DNA from: Sphaerothrix gracilis
Lineage (GTDB): Bacteria; Cyanobacteriota; Cyanobacteriia; Phormidesmidales; Phormidesmidaceae
DNA: 64,000 bases
Reading direction: 5' to 3'
Assembly (NCBI RefSeq): GCF_030405905.1
Contig: NZ_JASATW010000001.1
Span: 248,001-312,000, forward strand
In this document: positions 24,832 through 32,402 of the stretch, in pieces
Layout: each line of letters opens with the position of its first letter
Position numbering within the stretch: the first letter of the stretch is position 1
Notes under the pieces: generated by a model
Database searches by the model: none
Seen by the model: only the letters and a program-made list of their open reading frames with translations
Told to the model about the DNA's origin: nothing
Made by a program: the position numbers and the translations under genes

Positions 24832-27375
24832 TTACTGTAGCTGAGCTTCTTGGGTGATGTTGCGGCTCAGACGCTCATTGGTAGTCAGCTCAATCTTGAC
24901 GCCTGAAGACTTCCAGATATCCTCAGCGTATTCTGCAATCGAGCGATCGGAAGAGAACTTGCCCATCCGCGCCGCATTGAGAATAGACATGCGCGTCCAG
25001 CGATCGCGATCGCGGTAAGCTTGGCTCACTTTTTCCTGGCAGTCAATGTAGGACTGATAGTCTGCCAGCAGCAGGTAATTGTCCCAGCTCAGAAGCGAGT
25101 CAATTAGCGGTTTGAACAGGTCAGAATTGCCATCAGAGAAGTCACCCTGCTGGATGGCGTCAATCACCTGCTTCAGTTCGGCATTGGACTGGTAGTAGTC
25201 CCAGGGGCTATAGCCGCTGGCTTTTAGGGCCTTGACTTCAGCAGCCGTCAGACCAAAGAGGAAGAAGTTTTCTGGCCCAACTTCCTGCCGGATTTCAATG
25301 TTAGCGCCGTCTAAGGTGCCAATTGTTAGCGCTCCGTTCATGGCAAACTTCATATTGCCCGTACCAGAGGCTTCCTTGCCCGCCATTGAAATCTGCTCCG
25401 ACAGATCGGCTGCCGGATAGATATGCTGGGCCAGCCTGACGTTAAAGTTCTTGAGGAAAACCACTTTGAGGCGATCGCGCACGACCGGATCATTGTTAAC
25501 CACATCTGCAACTGACGTGATCAGCTTGATCATCAGCTTCGCCATCGTATAGCCCGGCGCCGCCTTGCCGCCAAACAGGAAGGTACGCGGCGTAATGTCT
25601 AAATCAGGATTGGCTTTAAGACGATGGTACAGAGTGATAATGTGCAGCGCCATCAGGTGCTGACGCTTGTACTCGTGGATGCGCTTGACCTGAATGTCAA
25701 ACATCGAGTCTGGATCAACTGTAATGCCGTTATGTGCCTGAATATAAGCTGCTAAATCACGTTTGTTAGCCTGCTTGATCTCCCACCAGTTGTGGCGGAA
25801 GCCCGCATCTTCAACGTGATTTTCCAGCTTTTTGAGATGATCGAGGTGCTGAATCCAGCTATCGCCAATGGTGTTGTTGAGCAGATGGGTGAGACGCGGA
25901 TTGCTCAGAACCATAAAGCGGCGCGGGGTCACGCCATTCGTTTTGTTGTTGAACTTTTCGGGGTACAGCTCGTAGAAGTCCCGCAGCACATCCTTCTGCA
26001 GCAGCTCGGTGTGGAGAGCCGCTACTCCATTGATGGCATAGCTGCCAACACAGGCCAAATTCGCCATGCGGACAAAGCGCTCACCCGATTCGTCAATCAG
26101 AGACATACGGCGAATGCGATCGCCCTCACCCGGAAACTTGGCCCGTACCTCATCTAGGAAGTGATGATTGATTTCGTAAATAATCTCTAAATGGCGCGGC
26201 AGCATTTGCCCAAACATCTCAACCGGCCAGCGCTCTAGCGCCTCTGGCATCAGGGTATGGTTGGTGTAGGCAAACGTATTGCGGGTAATTTCCCAAGCCT
26301 GTGACCAGGGAATGCTGTGCTCGTCTACCAGTAGGCGCATCAGCTCAGCCACGGCGATCGCCGGGTGGGTGTCGTTGAGCTGCGCCGTGAATTTCTGGCT
26401 GAACTCGCTCAGAGGCAAGCCCTGGCGTAGCAGAATCCGAATCATATCCTGCAGCGAGCAGGAGACAAAGAAAATCTGCTGGGCTAGCCGCAGCTGCTTA
26501 CCCTGAGAGACATTGTCATTGGGGTAGAGAACTTTAGATAAATTCTCAGACGAGATCTTTGCCTGAACCGCGCCCAGATAGTCACCGGAATTGAAGGCTT
26601 CAAAATCAAACGATTCAGGCGCTTGAGCTGACCACAGACGCAGCGTGTTACAGGTGTCTGTCTTGTAGCCCAGAATGGGCGTGTCGTAGGGAACGCCTTT
26701 AACGATTTGACGCGGAATCCAGCGGACGCGGTAGTGACCGTTGGCATCCAAATAAGGCTCAGTGTGGCCACCCAGCTTGACATCAACAGCCCAGTCAGGC
26801 CGAGCCACTTCCCAGGGATTGCCCAGCTTCAGCCACTTGTCCGTAAACTCGACCTGCCAGCCATTTTGCATTCCCTGCTTGAAGATACCAAACTCATAGC
26901 GAATTCCGTAGCCCAGAGCTGGCAGCTCTAGAGTGGCCATTGAGTCAAGGTAGCAGGCGGCCAGCCGCCCGAGGCCACCGTTGCCCAGACCGGGTTCTTG
27001 CTCTTGATCTAAAAGCGTGTCTAAGTCCAGCCCTAATTCTTCAATAGCCTGCTGGACTCGGTCATAAATGCCCAGGTTGATCAGGTTGTTGCCGAGCTGT
27101 GGCCCCATCAAAAACTCAGCCGAAAGATAAGCAACCGTGCGTGAACTTTGTTCTGTGTAGGTAACCGCTGTGCTAATCCAGCGTTGTAGCAAGCGATCGC
27201 GCACAGTGTAAGCCAGCGCCATGTAGTAGTCATGCTGGGTCGCTAGCCGGGGAAACTTGCCTTGAATGTAGAAAAGGTTGTCAAGAAATGCCCGCTTGAG
27301 GGTTTCGATACTGAGTCCTGTTCTGTCGTCTTCGACGTGAGCAGTCTCAATTTGCAGTTTTTGAGCGGTTTGCAT
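24832..27375 (-). CDS. glgP: Glycogen phosphorylase
   Basis: This 847-residue GT35 enzyme releases glucose-1-phosphate from glycogen chains. The pyridoxal-phosphate motif 'EASGTGNMKFAMNG' holds the cofactor Lys near residue 675. 'GNGGLGRLAACYLDSMATL' and 'HTLMPEALERWPVEMF' are further family blocks. The length matches bacterial phosphorylases with no insert. It is transcribed alone with a strong terminator. Its long upstream region includes an inverted repeat at 27538-27558. It supplies limit dextrins to the debranching enzyme encoded at 5.8 kb. Confidence 0.97.
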   Translation of the reverse strand: MQTAQKLQIETAHVEDDRTGLSIETLKRAFLDNLFYIQGKFPRLATQHDYYMALAYTVRDRLLQRWISTAVTYTEQSSRTVAYLSAEFLMGPQLGNNLINLGIYDRVQQAIEELGLDLDTLLDQEQEPGLGNGGLGRLAACYLDSMATLELPALGYGIRYEFGIFKQGMQNGWQVEFTDKWLKLGNPWEVARPDWAVDVKLGGHTEPYLDANGHYRVRWIPRQIVKGVPYDTPILGYKTDTCNTLRLWSAQAPESFDFEAFNSGDYLGAVQAKISSENLSKVLYPNDNVSQGKQLRLAQQIFFVSCSLQDMIRILLRQGLPLSEFSQKFTAQLNDTHPAIAVAELMRLLVDEHSIPWSQAWEITRNTFAYTNHTLMPEALERWPVEMFGQMLPRHLEIIYEINHHFLDEVRAKFPGEGDRIRRMSLIDESGERFVRMANLACVGSYAINGVAALHTELLQKDVLRDFYELYPEKFNNKTNGVTPRRFMVLSNPRLTHLLNNTIGDSWIQHLDHLKKLENHVEDAGFRHNWWEIKQANKRDLAAYIQAHNGITVDPDSMFDIQVKRIHEYKRQHLMALHIITLYHRLKANPDLDITPRTFLFGGKAAPGYTMAKLMIKLITSVADVVNNDPVVRDRLKVVFLKNFNVRLAQHIYPAADLSEQISMAGKEASGTGNMKFAMNGALTIGTLDGANIEIRQEVGPENFFLFGLTAAEVKALKASGYSPWDYYQSNAELKQVIDAIQQGDFSDGNSDLFKPLIDSLLSWDNYLLLADYQSYIDCQEKVSQAYRDRDRWTRMSILNAARMGKFSSDRSIAEYAEDIWKSSGVKIELTTNERLSRNITQEAQLQ

Positions 27376-27705
27376 ATATAGATTCCTGTGGCAATCATGC
27401 TTCCGACATCAAGCCGAAAGACAATGCTAAACGAATGCGTAAACTATTTAAAACGTGTATTCCCATACTCTGGGTATCGGCCTACACATTTTGCCTTAAT
27501 TAAAAAGAAAGAACTATATTACGAGAAAGTACACGTTCCGTACAAAATCGTTGTACGGCTCTGAGAAATTAAGCCCTTTTGAGAGCGCCTACCTGAGTGA
27601 AGATGAAGTTCTTGTTATGTTTTGCCGGTAAGGTGGCGGCGTGAGCAATGGGTCTGCTAATGGCCCAGGCCTCCAGTCTGCACAAGCAGTTTAGGGATAA
27701 ATGCG
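27376..27705. other. glgP upstream region
   Basis: This 330-bp gap lies between glgP and the VWA gene, both on the minus strand. It contains an AT-rich stretch (27495-27535) that probably holds the glgP promoter, and the inverted repeat listed separately. No ORF was found that I would support. Confidence 0.4.
27538..27558. promoter_or_regulatory. Inverted repeat upstream of glgP, possible operator
   Basis: CCGTACA (27538-27544) and TGTACGG (27552-27558) form a perfect 7-bp inverted repeat around 7 bases, about 165 bp before the glgP start. It resembles a regulator site with GTAC half-sites, but the spacing (GTA-N11-TAC) does not fit NtcA. Confidence 0.35.
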
Positions 27706-28944
27706 TTACTGCAGCGTTGTTTTGGAGACAATGCGGGTGCGTTTGCGATCGCGCTCTGACAGTTCTTCGCCAGTCTGCAGCCGCGTAGCGTTTTCCTGCA
27801 GCACCGTCGCCGCATTTTGATCGCCCATCTGCAGCGCTGTTTTAGCAGCGGTTTGCAGTAGGGTGGCCGCACCCTGGCGATCGCCCTGCTTCAGCTTGTT
27901 TTCAGCAATTTGAGTTTGGCGGTATTTAGCTAGCGCTAGTACGTGCTGCTGTACCTGGTCGTTAGGTACGGGCTGATAGGTAGACTGTACGCTGGCCTCA
28001 ACCGTCACCCGTTCGGAAGTAAGCCCCGTCTGTCCCTGAGCCGGATCGTCATACTGCACCTGCACCGAGGCAATCGGATGCGTCCCTATCGGCAACTGAC
28101 TGATATAGAGGTTAGTCAAAATTACTCTGGGCGCGTCCACCATCAGATCGCCTAGGCGAATGCTCAAAGGAGCTGCATCGTCTGGAACCGGCAGCTCAAC
28201 CGTTTCAGGGGCCACCTGAGCAATCGGCTTGAGTTCGGCTAGCCGGGCCTGAGGCGCTAAATCTAGTTTCAGATAGGCATTGGTTAGGCCAACGGTTTGC
28301 ACGCGGCTAAACAGGCGATTGAACACATCTATGGCCGCCTCCGGCTCCTGAATGTAGGACAAACTACCGTTACCGGCATCGGCAATTTGCTCCAGAATGT
28401 CCTGATTCCAGCGATCGCCAAAGCCCAGCGTACTCAAGGTCAGATTATAGTCAGCCGCAAGCTGAGCCAGCTTCAGGCAGCGCTCGTTGTCGCCGTGTTC
28501 GTTCTCTCCATCTGTGAGCAAAAAGACCTGGGAAATGCTGTTCTGTCGCCCGACGGCGGCCTCCTCAATCCCCAACTTGAGGCCGTCGTCAATGCAGGTG
28601 CCGCCGCTGGCCTTAAGCTGATCGATCCGGCTCTTGATCACGATCGGTTCTTCTACAAGCTGATTTGCCACCAGCACCTTGGCCTTGTGGTCAAAGACGA
28701 TAATTGAAATGCGATCGTGGGGCAACAGACCCTCTACAATCCGGTTCGCGGCCTGCTTCACCGTCTTTAGGGCCTTGCCCTGCATCGAACCGCTGTGATC
28801 CAAAATTAGGCACAAGTTAAGCGGGGCATTGCGACCGGGCTGCTCAGCGATCGCCGAAATGGCGATAGAAAGCTGCCGCTGATTGCTCGGCTGGGCCATA
28901 TTCAAATTGGCATCGCTCAAACTGCACTGCAAACCCACCCGCAT
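27706..28944 (-). CDS. VWA-domain (von Willebrand factor A) protein
   Basis: This 412-residue protein has a VWA domain (about 40-215) with a complete metal-ion site: 'DHSGSM' (D49, S51, S53), a Thr in 'SGGTCIDDG' and 'LLTDGENEHGD'. A second beta-rich region (about 225-330) and a helical C-terminus of about 75 residues follow. No signal peptide is seen, so it is probably cytosolic and mediates metal-dependent protein binding. An AAGGAG site lies close before the ATG. The partner is unknown; the neighbours are glgP and, divergently, clpR. Confidence 0.85.
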   Translation of the reverse strand: MRVGLQCSLSDANLNMAQPSNQRQLSIAISAIAEQPGRNAPLNLCLILDHSGSMQGKALKTVKQAANRIVEGLLPHDRISIIVFDHKAKVLVANQLVEEPIVIKSRIDQLKASGGTCIDDGLKLGIEEAAVGRQNSISQVFLLTDGENEHGDNERCLKLAQLAADYNLTLSTLGFGDRWNQDILEQIADAGNGSLSYIQEPEAAIDVFNRLFSRVQTVGLTNAYLKLDLAPQARLAELKPIAQVAPETVELPVPDDAAPLSIRLGDLMVDAPRVILTNLYISQLPIGTHPIASVQVQYDDPAQGQTGLTSERVTVEASVQSTYQPVPNDQVQQHVLALAKYRQTQIAENKLKQGDRQGAATLLQTAAKTALQMGDQNAATVLQENATRLQTGEELSERDRKRTRIVSKTTLQ

Positions 28945-29282
28945 AACCTAAGACTCCTTATCTAATAAAACGTGGCTAATAAGTTTTGCCAATTCAAAGC
29001 TATCGCTTATAAATCCATAATTCTTGCTTCACTCAAAAATATTCATTTTCCGGCAGTCCTCCGGCGAACACCCCCACTCTGAATTACCCAAACTGCAAAC
29101 CGAAATTCTCAGCCCACTCCTCCATCTCTCTTGACCCAAGTAGGGTTATCCGTCACCACCGCTACGTTCAACCACGCGCTACACTGTAAAAACCATTCTG
29201 CCTTTGGGTTTGAGCCTGTTATGGCCTAATTCTGAAGGCTTTGCGGATGGACTTTAGCAAACACTGCCGCTTTCACAGCTTT
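28945..29282. other. Divergent intergenic region before clpR
   Basis: About 340 bp between the VWA gene (minus) and clpR (plus), so promoters for both are expected. In-frame starts for clpR exist at 29241 (TTG) and 29247 (ATG) but I place them in the leader. No structured RNA was recognised. Confidence 0.35.
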
Positions 29283-29963
29283 ATGGATATTCGAGCTGTT
29301 CAGTCTCCTTATTATGGTGATGCTTCTTATCGCACACCGCCCCCGGATTTGCCGTCTCTGCTTCTGAAGGAACGTATTGTTTATTTAGGACTGCCCCTAT
29401 ACTCTTCAGACAACGTCAAACAGCAGGTAGGCATCGATGTCACTGAGCTAATTGTGGCTCAACTGCTGTATTTGCAGTTTGATGATCCCGATAAGCCAAT
29501 TTATTTTTATATCAACTCTACGGGTACCTCTTGGTATGACGGCAACATGATTGGCTATGACACAGAGGCTTTTGCCATCTGTGACACCATGAGCTACATC
29601 AAGCCGCCGGTTCACACCATCTGTATTGGTCAGGCAATGGGAACGGCTGCCGTCATTCTGTCGGCAGGCACGAAGGGCTACCGCGCTAGTTTGCCCCATG
29701 CCCGCATTGTGCTGCATCAGCCTCGTAGTGGTGCTCAAGGTCAGGCTACTGACATTGAAATTCGCGCCAAGGAAGTGCTGAACAACAAGCGTACGATGAT
29801 GGACATCTTGGCCAAGAATGCCGATAAGTCCCCAGAGCAGGTAATGAAAGATTCTGACCGCATGTTTTACATGAATGCGCATGAGGCTAAAGACTATGGC
29901 ATCATTGACCGCATTCTAGAGAGTCCTTCAGAACTGCCGAAAACGCCTGCTGCTATCAGCTAG
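29283..29963 (+). CDS. clpR: ClpR, catalytically inactive ClpP-like protease subunit
   Basis: This 226-residue ClpP homologue forms mixed rings with active ClpP in cyanobacteria and plastids. Where ClpP has the nucleophile in 'GLAASMG', this protein has 'GQAMGTA', so Gly120 replaces Ser; His145 in 'LHQP' remains. 'MDIRAVQSPYYGDASYRTPP' matches the start of ClpR as I recall it, so I choose the ATG at 29283 over the two upstream starts. clpP follows after 81 bp on the same strand. Confidence 0.93.
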   Translation: MDIRAVQSPYYGDASYRTPPPDLPSLLLKERIVYLGLPLYSSDNVKQQVGIDVTELIVAQLLYLQFDDPDKPIYFYINSTGTSWYDGNMIGYDTEAFAICDTMSYIKPPVHTICIGQAMGTAAVILSAGTKGYRASLPHARIVLHQPRSGAQGQATDIEIRAKEVLNNKRTMMDILAKNADKSPEQVMKDSDRMFYMNAHEAKDYGIIDRILESPSELPKTPAAIS

Positions 29964-30044
29964 AAGCGGTTGCGGCAAAGTTTTCCGCCAGCTGCCTTTT
30001 CAACTTTCATTCTTGCTAACTCAGACAATTAAGAGAGAATAGCC

Positions 30045-30662
30045 ATGCCTATCGGCACTCCCAAAGTTCCTTATCGTCTGCCGGGCAGTCAGTATACCCA
30101 GTGGATTGATATCTATACTCGTCTCAACCAAGAGCGCATCATTTTTCTCGGACAAGAGGTGACAGATTCGCTCGCCAACTCTATCGTGGCGGCCATGCTG
30201 TACCTCGATTCAGACGATCCCTCCAAGCCGATTTACCTGTACATTAATTCTCCTGGTGGCTCTGTCACCGCCGGGATGGCCATTTACGACACGATGCAGT
30301 ACATCAAGTCCGAGGTCATTACTATTTGTGTGGGCTTAGCGGCTTCTATGGGAGCGTTCTTGCTGGCAGCCGGAACCAAAGGCAAGCGCCTAGCCCTGCC
30401 CCATGCTCGCATCATGATTCACCAGCCAATGGGCGGTACCGGGCAGCAGCGGATGCAGGCTACCGATATTGCGATTGAAGCCAGGGAAATTCTCCGCGTC
30501 AAGCGTGAGCTGAATGAGATGCTGGGCGATCGCACCGGCAAGTCCATTGAGCAAATTGAAAAAGACACCGATCGCGACTATTTCATGTCAGCGGCGGAGG
30601 CGATGGAGTACGGGCTAATCGATCGCGTGATTGAAGAAAAGAGCGAAGAAAAAGCTGTCTAG
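30045..30662 (+). CDS. clpP: ATP-dependent Clp protease proteolytic subunit ClpP
   Basis: This 205-residue serine peptidase forms the chamber that degrades proteins fed by Clp ATPases. The catalytic Ser101 in 'GLAASMG', His126 in 'MIHQP' and an Asp near 178 ('DTDRDYF') are all present. It lies directly after clpR, the usual cyanobacterial pair whose products form one heptameric ring type. The start ATG follows GAGAGAATAGCC. Confidence 0.96.
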   Translation: MPIGTPKVPYRLPGSQYTQWIDIYTRLNQERIIFLGQEVTDSLANSIVAAMLYLDSDDPSKPIYLYINSPGGSVTAGMAIYDTMQYIKSEVITICVGLAASMGAFLLAAGTKGKRLALPHARIMIHQPMGGTGQQRMQATDIAIEAREILRVKRELNEMLGDRTGKSIEQIEKDTDRDYFMSAAEAMEYGLIDRVIEEKSEEKAV

Positions 30663-30712
30663 TTCAAACTGGGCAAAAACTGTAGCGAACGACTAACGAG
30701 TTGCTAAAGTGA

Positions 30713-30740
30713 ATGGCAGAGTTATTTAGAATTCTGCCAT
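30713..30740 (+). promoter_or_regulatory. Inverted repeat between clpP and the DnaJ gene
   Basis: ATGGCAGA (30713-30720) pairs perfectly with TCTGCCAT (30733-30740); the loop ends in an AGAATTCT stretch. It lies 11 bp before the DnaJ start. There is no T run, so it is more likely a leader hairpin or operator than a terminator. Confidence 0.4.
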
Positions 30741-30751
30741 CCTTCTAACGG

Positions 30752-31363
30752 ATGACGCTTGCAGACGACTACCGAGTTTTGGGTTTAAGAGAGGGGGCCG
30801 CCTTTGCTGATGTCAAGGCGGCCTATCGGCGTTTGGCCCGGCGGTATCATCCAGACGCCAATGCCAATAATCCGCAGGCAAAAGAAAAATTTATTCAGGT
30901 GACAGAGGCTTACCGGGCGATCGCTCGTATCGTGCAGCCAGAGGCCATACCGGATAGTTCTGAGACGGACCTGCCTGTCGCCCAGGCTGAGCCTGCTATT
31001 CGGGTGAAGGCCCATCCCAGCCTGACACCGCAGGAGCAGGCTTTGAAGCAAACTTCCTTTGATCAGCTACAGATTCTTTTCAAGCAGCAAAAGCTGCCAA
31101 GAGCGATCGCTTTAGTAGAGGGCTTAGCCCAGCGTATGCCCCTTGATCCAGAGGTGAAGCAGTGGCAGGCCATCACCTATCAGCGCTGGGCCCATAATTT
31201 GACCGGCCAAAAAGAGTTTAGTAAAGCCCGCATTTATCTGAAAAAAGCGCTGCGCACCGATCCCCATAACCGGGCTTTGTGGCAAGCGATTAAACAAGAT
31301 TTTGAACAGCTAGAGCGGGCTGCTGTGGGATCTCAGGCTGTTAACTCTAATCCTGAGGCTTGA
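30752..31363 (+). CDS. J-domain protein with TPR-like C-terminus
   Basis: This 203-residue protein has an N-terminal J-domain (about 5-60) with the HPD motif at 33-35 ('RRYHPDANANN') that stimulates Hsp70 ATPase. Residues about 100-200 are helical, with 'RAIALVEGLAQRMPLDPEVK' and 'RIYLKKALRTDPHNRALWQA' reading as TPR-like repeats. It lacks the Gly/Phe and zinc regions of DnaJ itself, so it is a specialised co-chaperone. The position 90 bp after clpP suggests a link between client delivery and proteolysis, which is inference. Confidence 0.85.
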   Translation: MTLADDYRVLGLREGAAFADVKAAYRRLARRYHPDANANNPQAKEKFIQVTEAYRAIARIVQPEAIPDSSETDLPVAQAEPAIRVKAHPSLTPQEQALKQTSFDQLQILFKQQKLPRAIALVEGLAQRMPLDPEVKQWQAITYQRWAHNLTGQKEFSKARIYLKKALRTDPHNRALWQAIKQDFEQLERAAVGSQAVNSNPEA

Positions 31364-31417
31364 GTTTTGAGAAAACGGTTCTAGACTGGCAGACCGATTG
31401 ACAAACTAGCTAGAAAT

Positions 31418-32011
31418 TTAAGCTTGGGCCTCACAGGTGTGATATAACTGCCGCAGCCGCTTTTTGGCGCGGCAGACTCGCTGCCGCAGGGCCACGTTGC
31501 TAGGTAAATCGTTAGCTTGAATCCAAAAATAGCTGCGAATTTCTTCCCAACTGAGCTGCTCAATAAATCTCAGCCGCAAAAGTTCGGCAGCAGCGGGATC
31601 GCTTTGGGCAAGGGTTTCCAGCGCCTGCCATAGAGCGCGGAGCTGAATTGAGAGATCGCTTGATTCAAAGGCATCTTCTTCCAAAGTCTGTGCCACTAGA
31701 TCGAGACAGTCGGCATCCATCGTTAAGACGCGCTGGGCTTGACGATGGTGTTCACGAATAATATTGAGCGCCGTCCCCTTTAACCAGGCATGGGGATTGC
31801 TGATTTGCTTTCCCTGGCGGAGGGCTTTTCGACCACGCAAATAAGCCAGAGCTAAAATTTCAGCCGGTTCTGTGAATCGGTTTAGATGAAACTGGCGCAG
31901 ATAGCGTTCGATTGTAGTCAATGTGGAATAGGCATAGGGATTTCCAGTTTCGAGGATTTCAGCAACGGCGATGTCTAGCGAATCATAAGACGGTGGAAAG
32001 ATTTTTTTCAT
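31418..32011 (-). CDS. RNA polymerase sigma factor, ECF-like
   Basis: This 197-residue protein has a region-2-like helix set ('ILALAYLRGRKALRQGK', 'NPHAWLKGTALNIIREHHR', about 48-90) and a region-4-like C-terminus ('ELLRLRFIEQLSWEEI', 'RQRVCRAKKRLRQLY', about 140-192). Regions 1 and 3 are missing, as in ECF or ECF-like sigma factors. No anti-sigma gene is adjacent. A helix-turn-helix regulator derived from a sigma factor is the alternative. Targets are unknown. Confidence 0.75.
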   Translation of the reverse strand: MKKIFPPSYDSLDIAVAEILETGNPYAYSTLTTIERYLRQFHLNRFTEPAEILALAYLRGRKALRQGKQISNPHAWLKGTALNIIREHHRQAQRVLTMDADCLDLVAQTLEEDAFESSDLSIQLRALWQALETLAQSDPAAAELLRLRFIEQLSWEEIRSYFWIQANDLPSNVALRQRVCRAKKRLRQLYHTCEAQA

Positions 32012-32402
32012 CGTCGTAGGGGGGCAAGCACCACTTTATAGTGGCAATCCTGACAAATTTGTGACAGGCTTGCTCAAATCACTATCCAGGTGATAAGTCG
32101 CTGATGTTGCGGCAACCCTACAATAGACCCATTCATCAGCCTTCTTCTCACGTATAGACCGGCCTATCTCCAAAAAGCTGGCATTGAACTGCGTTGCTTT
32201 ACAAGCGTCGAGCCGTCAAAGCCATAGATTTTAGATAAAGTTATGGCCTCTCCCTTTCCTGGAATGGATCCGTAATTGGAAATACTTGGAAAATCCTGAC
32301 CTTTGGCCGGAAGTGCAGAGTTGACTGACTTTGGCGATCGCTGATGTCTTCAGTTAGCGATCGCAGCTTCCTCTCTAACCGCGATCGCCAAATATTTCAC
32401 CG
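32012..32402. other. Intergenic region between sigma factor and hybrid kinase
   Basis: This 390-bp gap holds the sigma-factor promoter region and, at its end, three HIP1 octamers within 60 bp that form the inverted repeat listed next. No ORF was supported. Confidence 0.4.
32330..32392. repeat. HIP1-based 12-bp inverted repeat
   Basis: TTTGGCGATCGC (32330-32341) and GCGATCGCCAAA (32381-32392) are perfect complements. A third HIP1 copy within AGCGATCGC (32356-32364) can instead pair with GCGATCGCT (32334-32342). The element begins 10 bp past the hybrid kinase stop and may act as its terminator, although it has no T run. Confidence 0.5.

Noticed and set aside
27538..27558. NtcA site before glgP
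   Set aside because: The spacing is GTA-N11-TAC, not N8.
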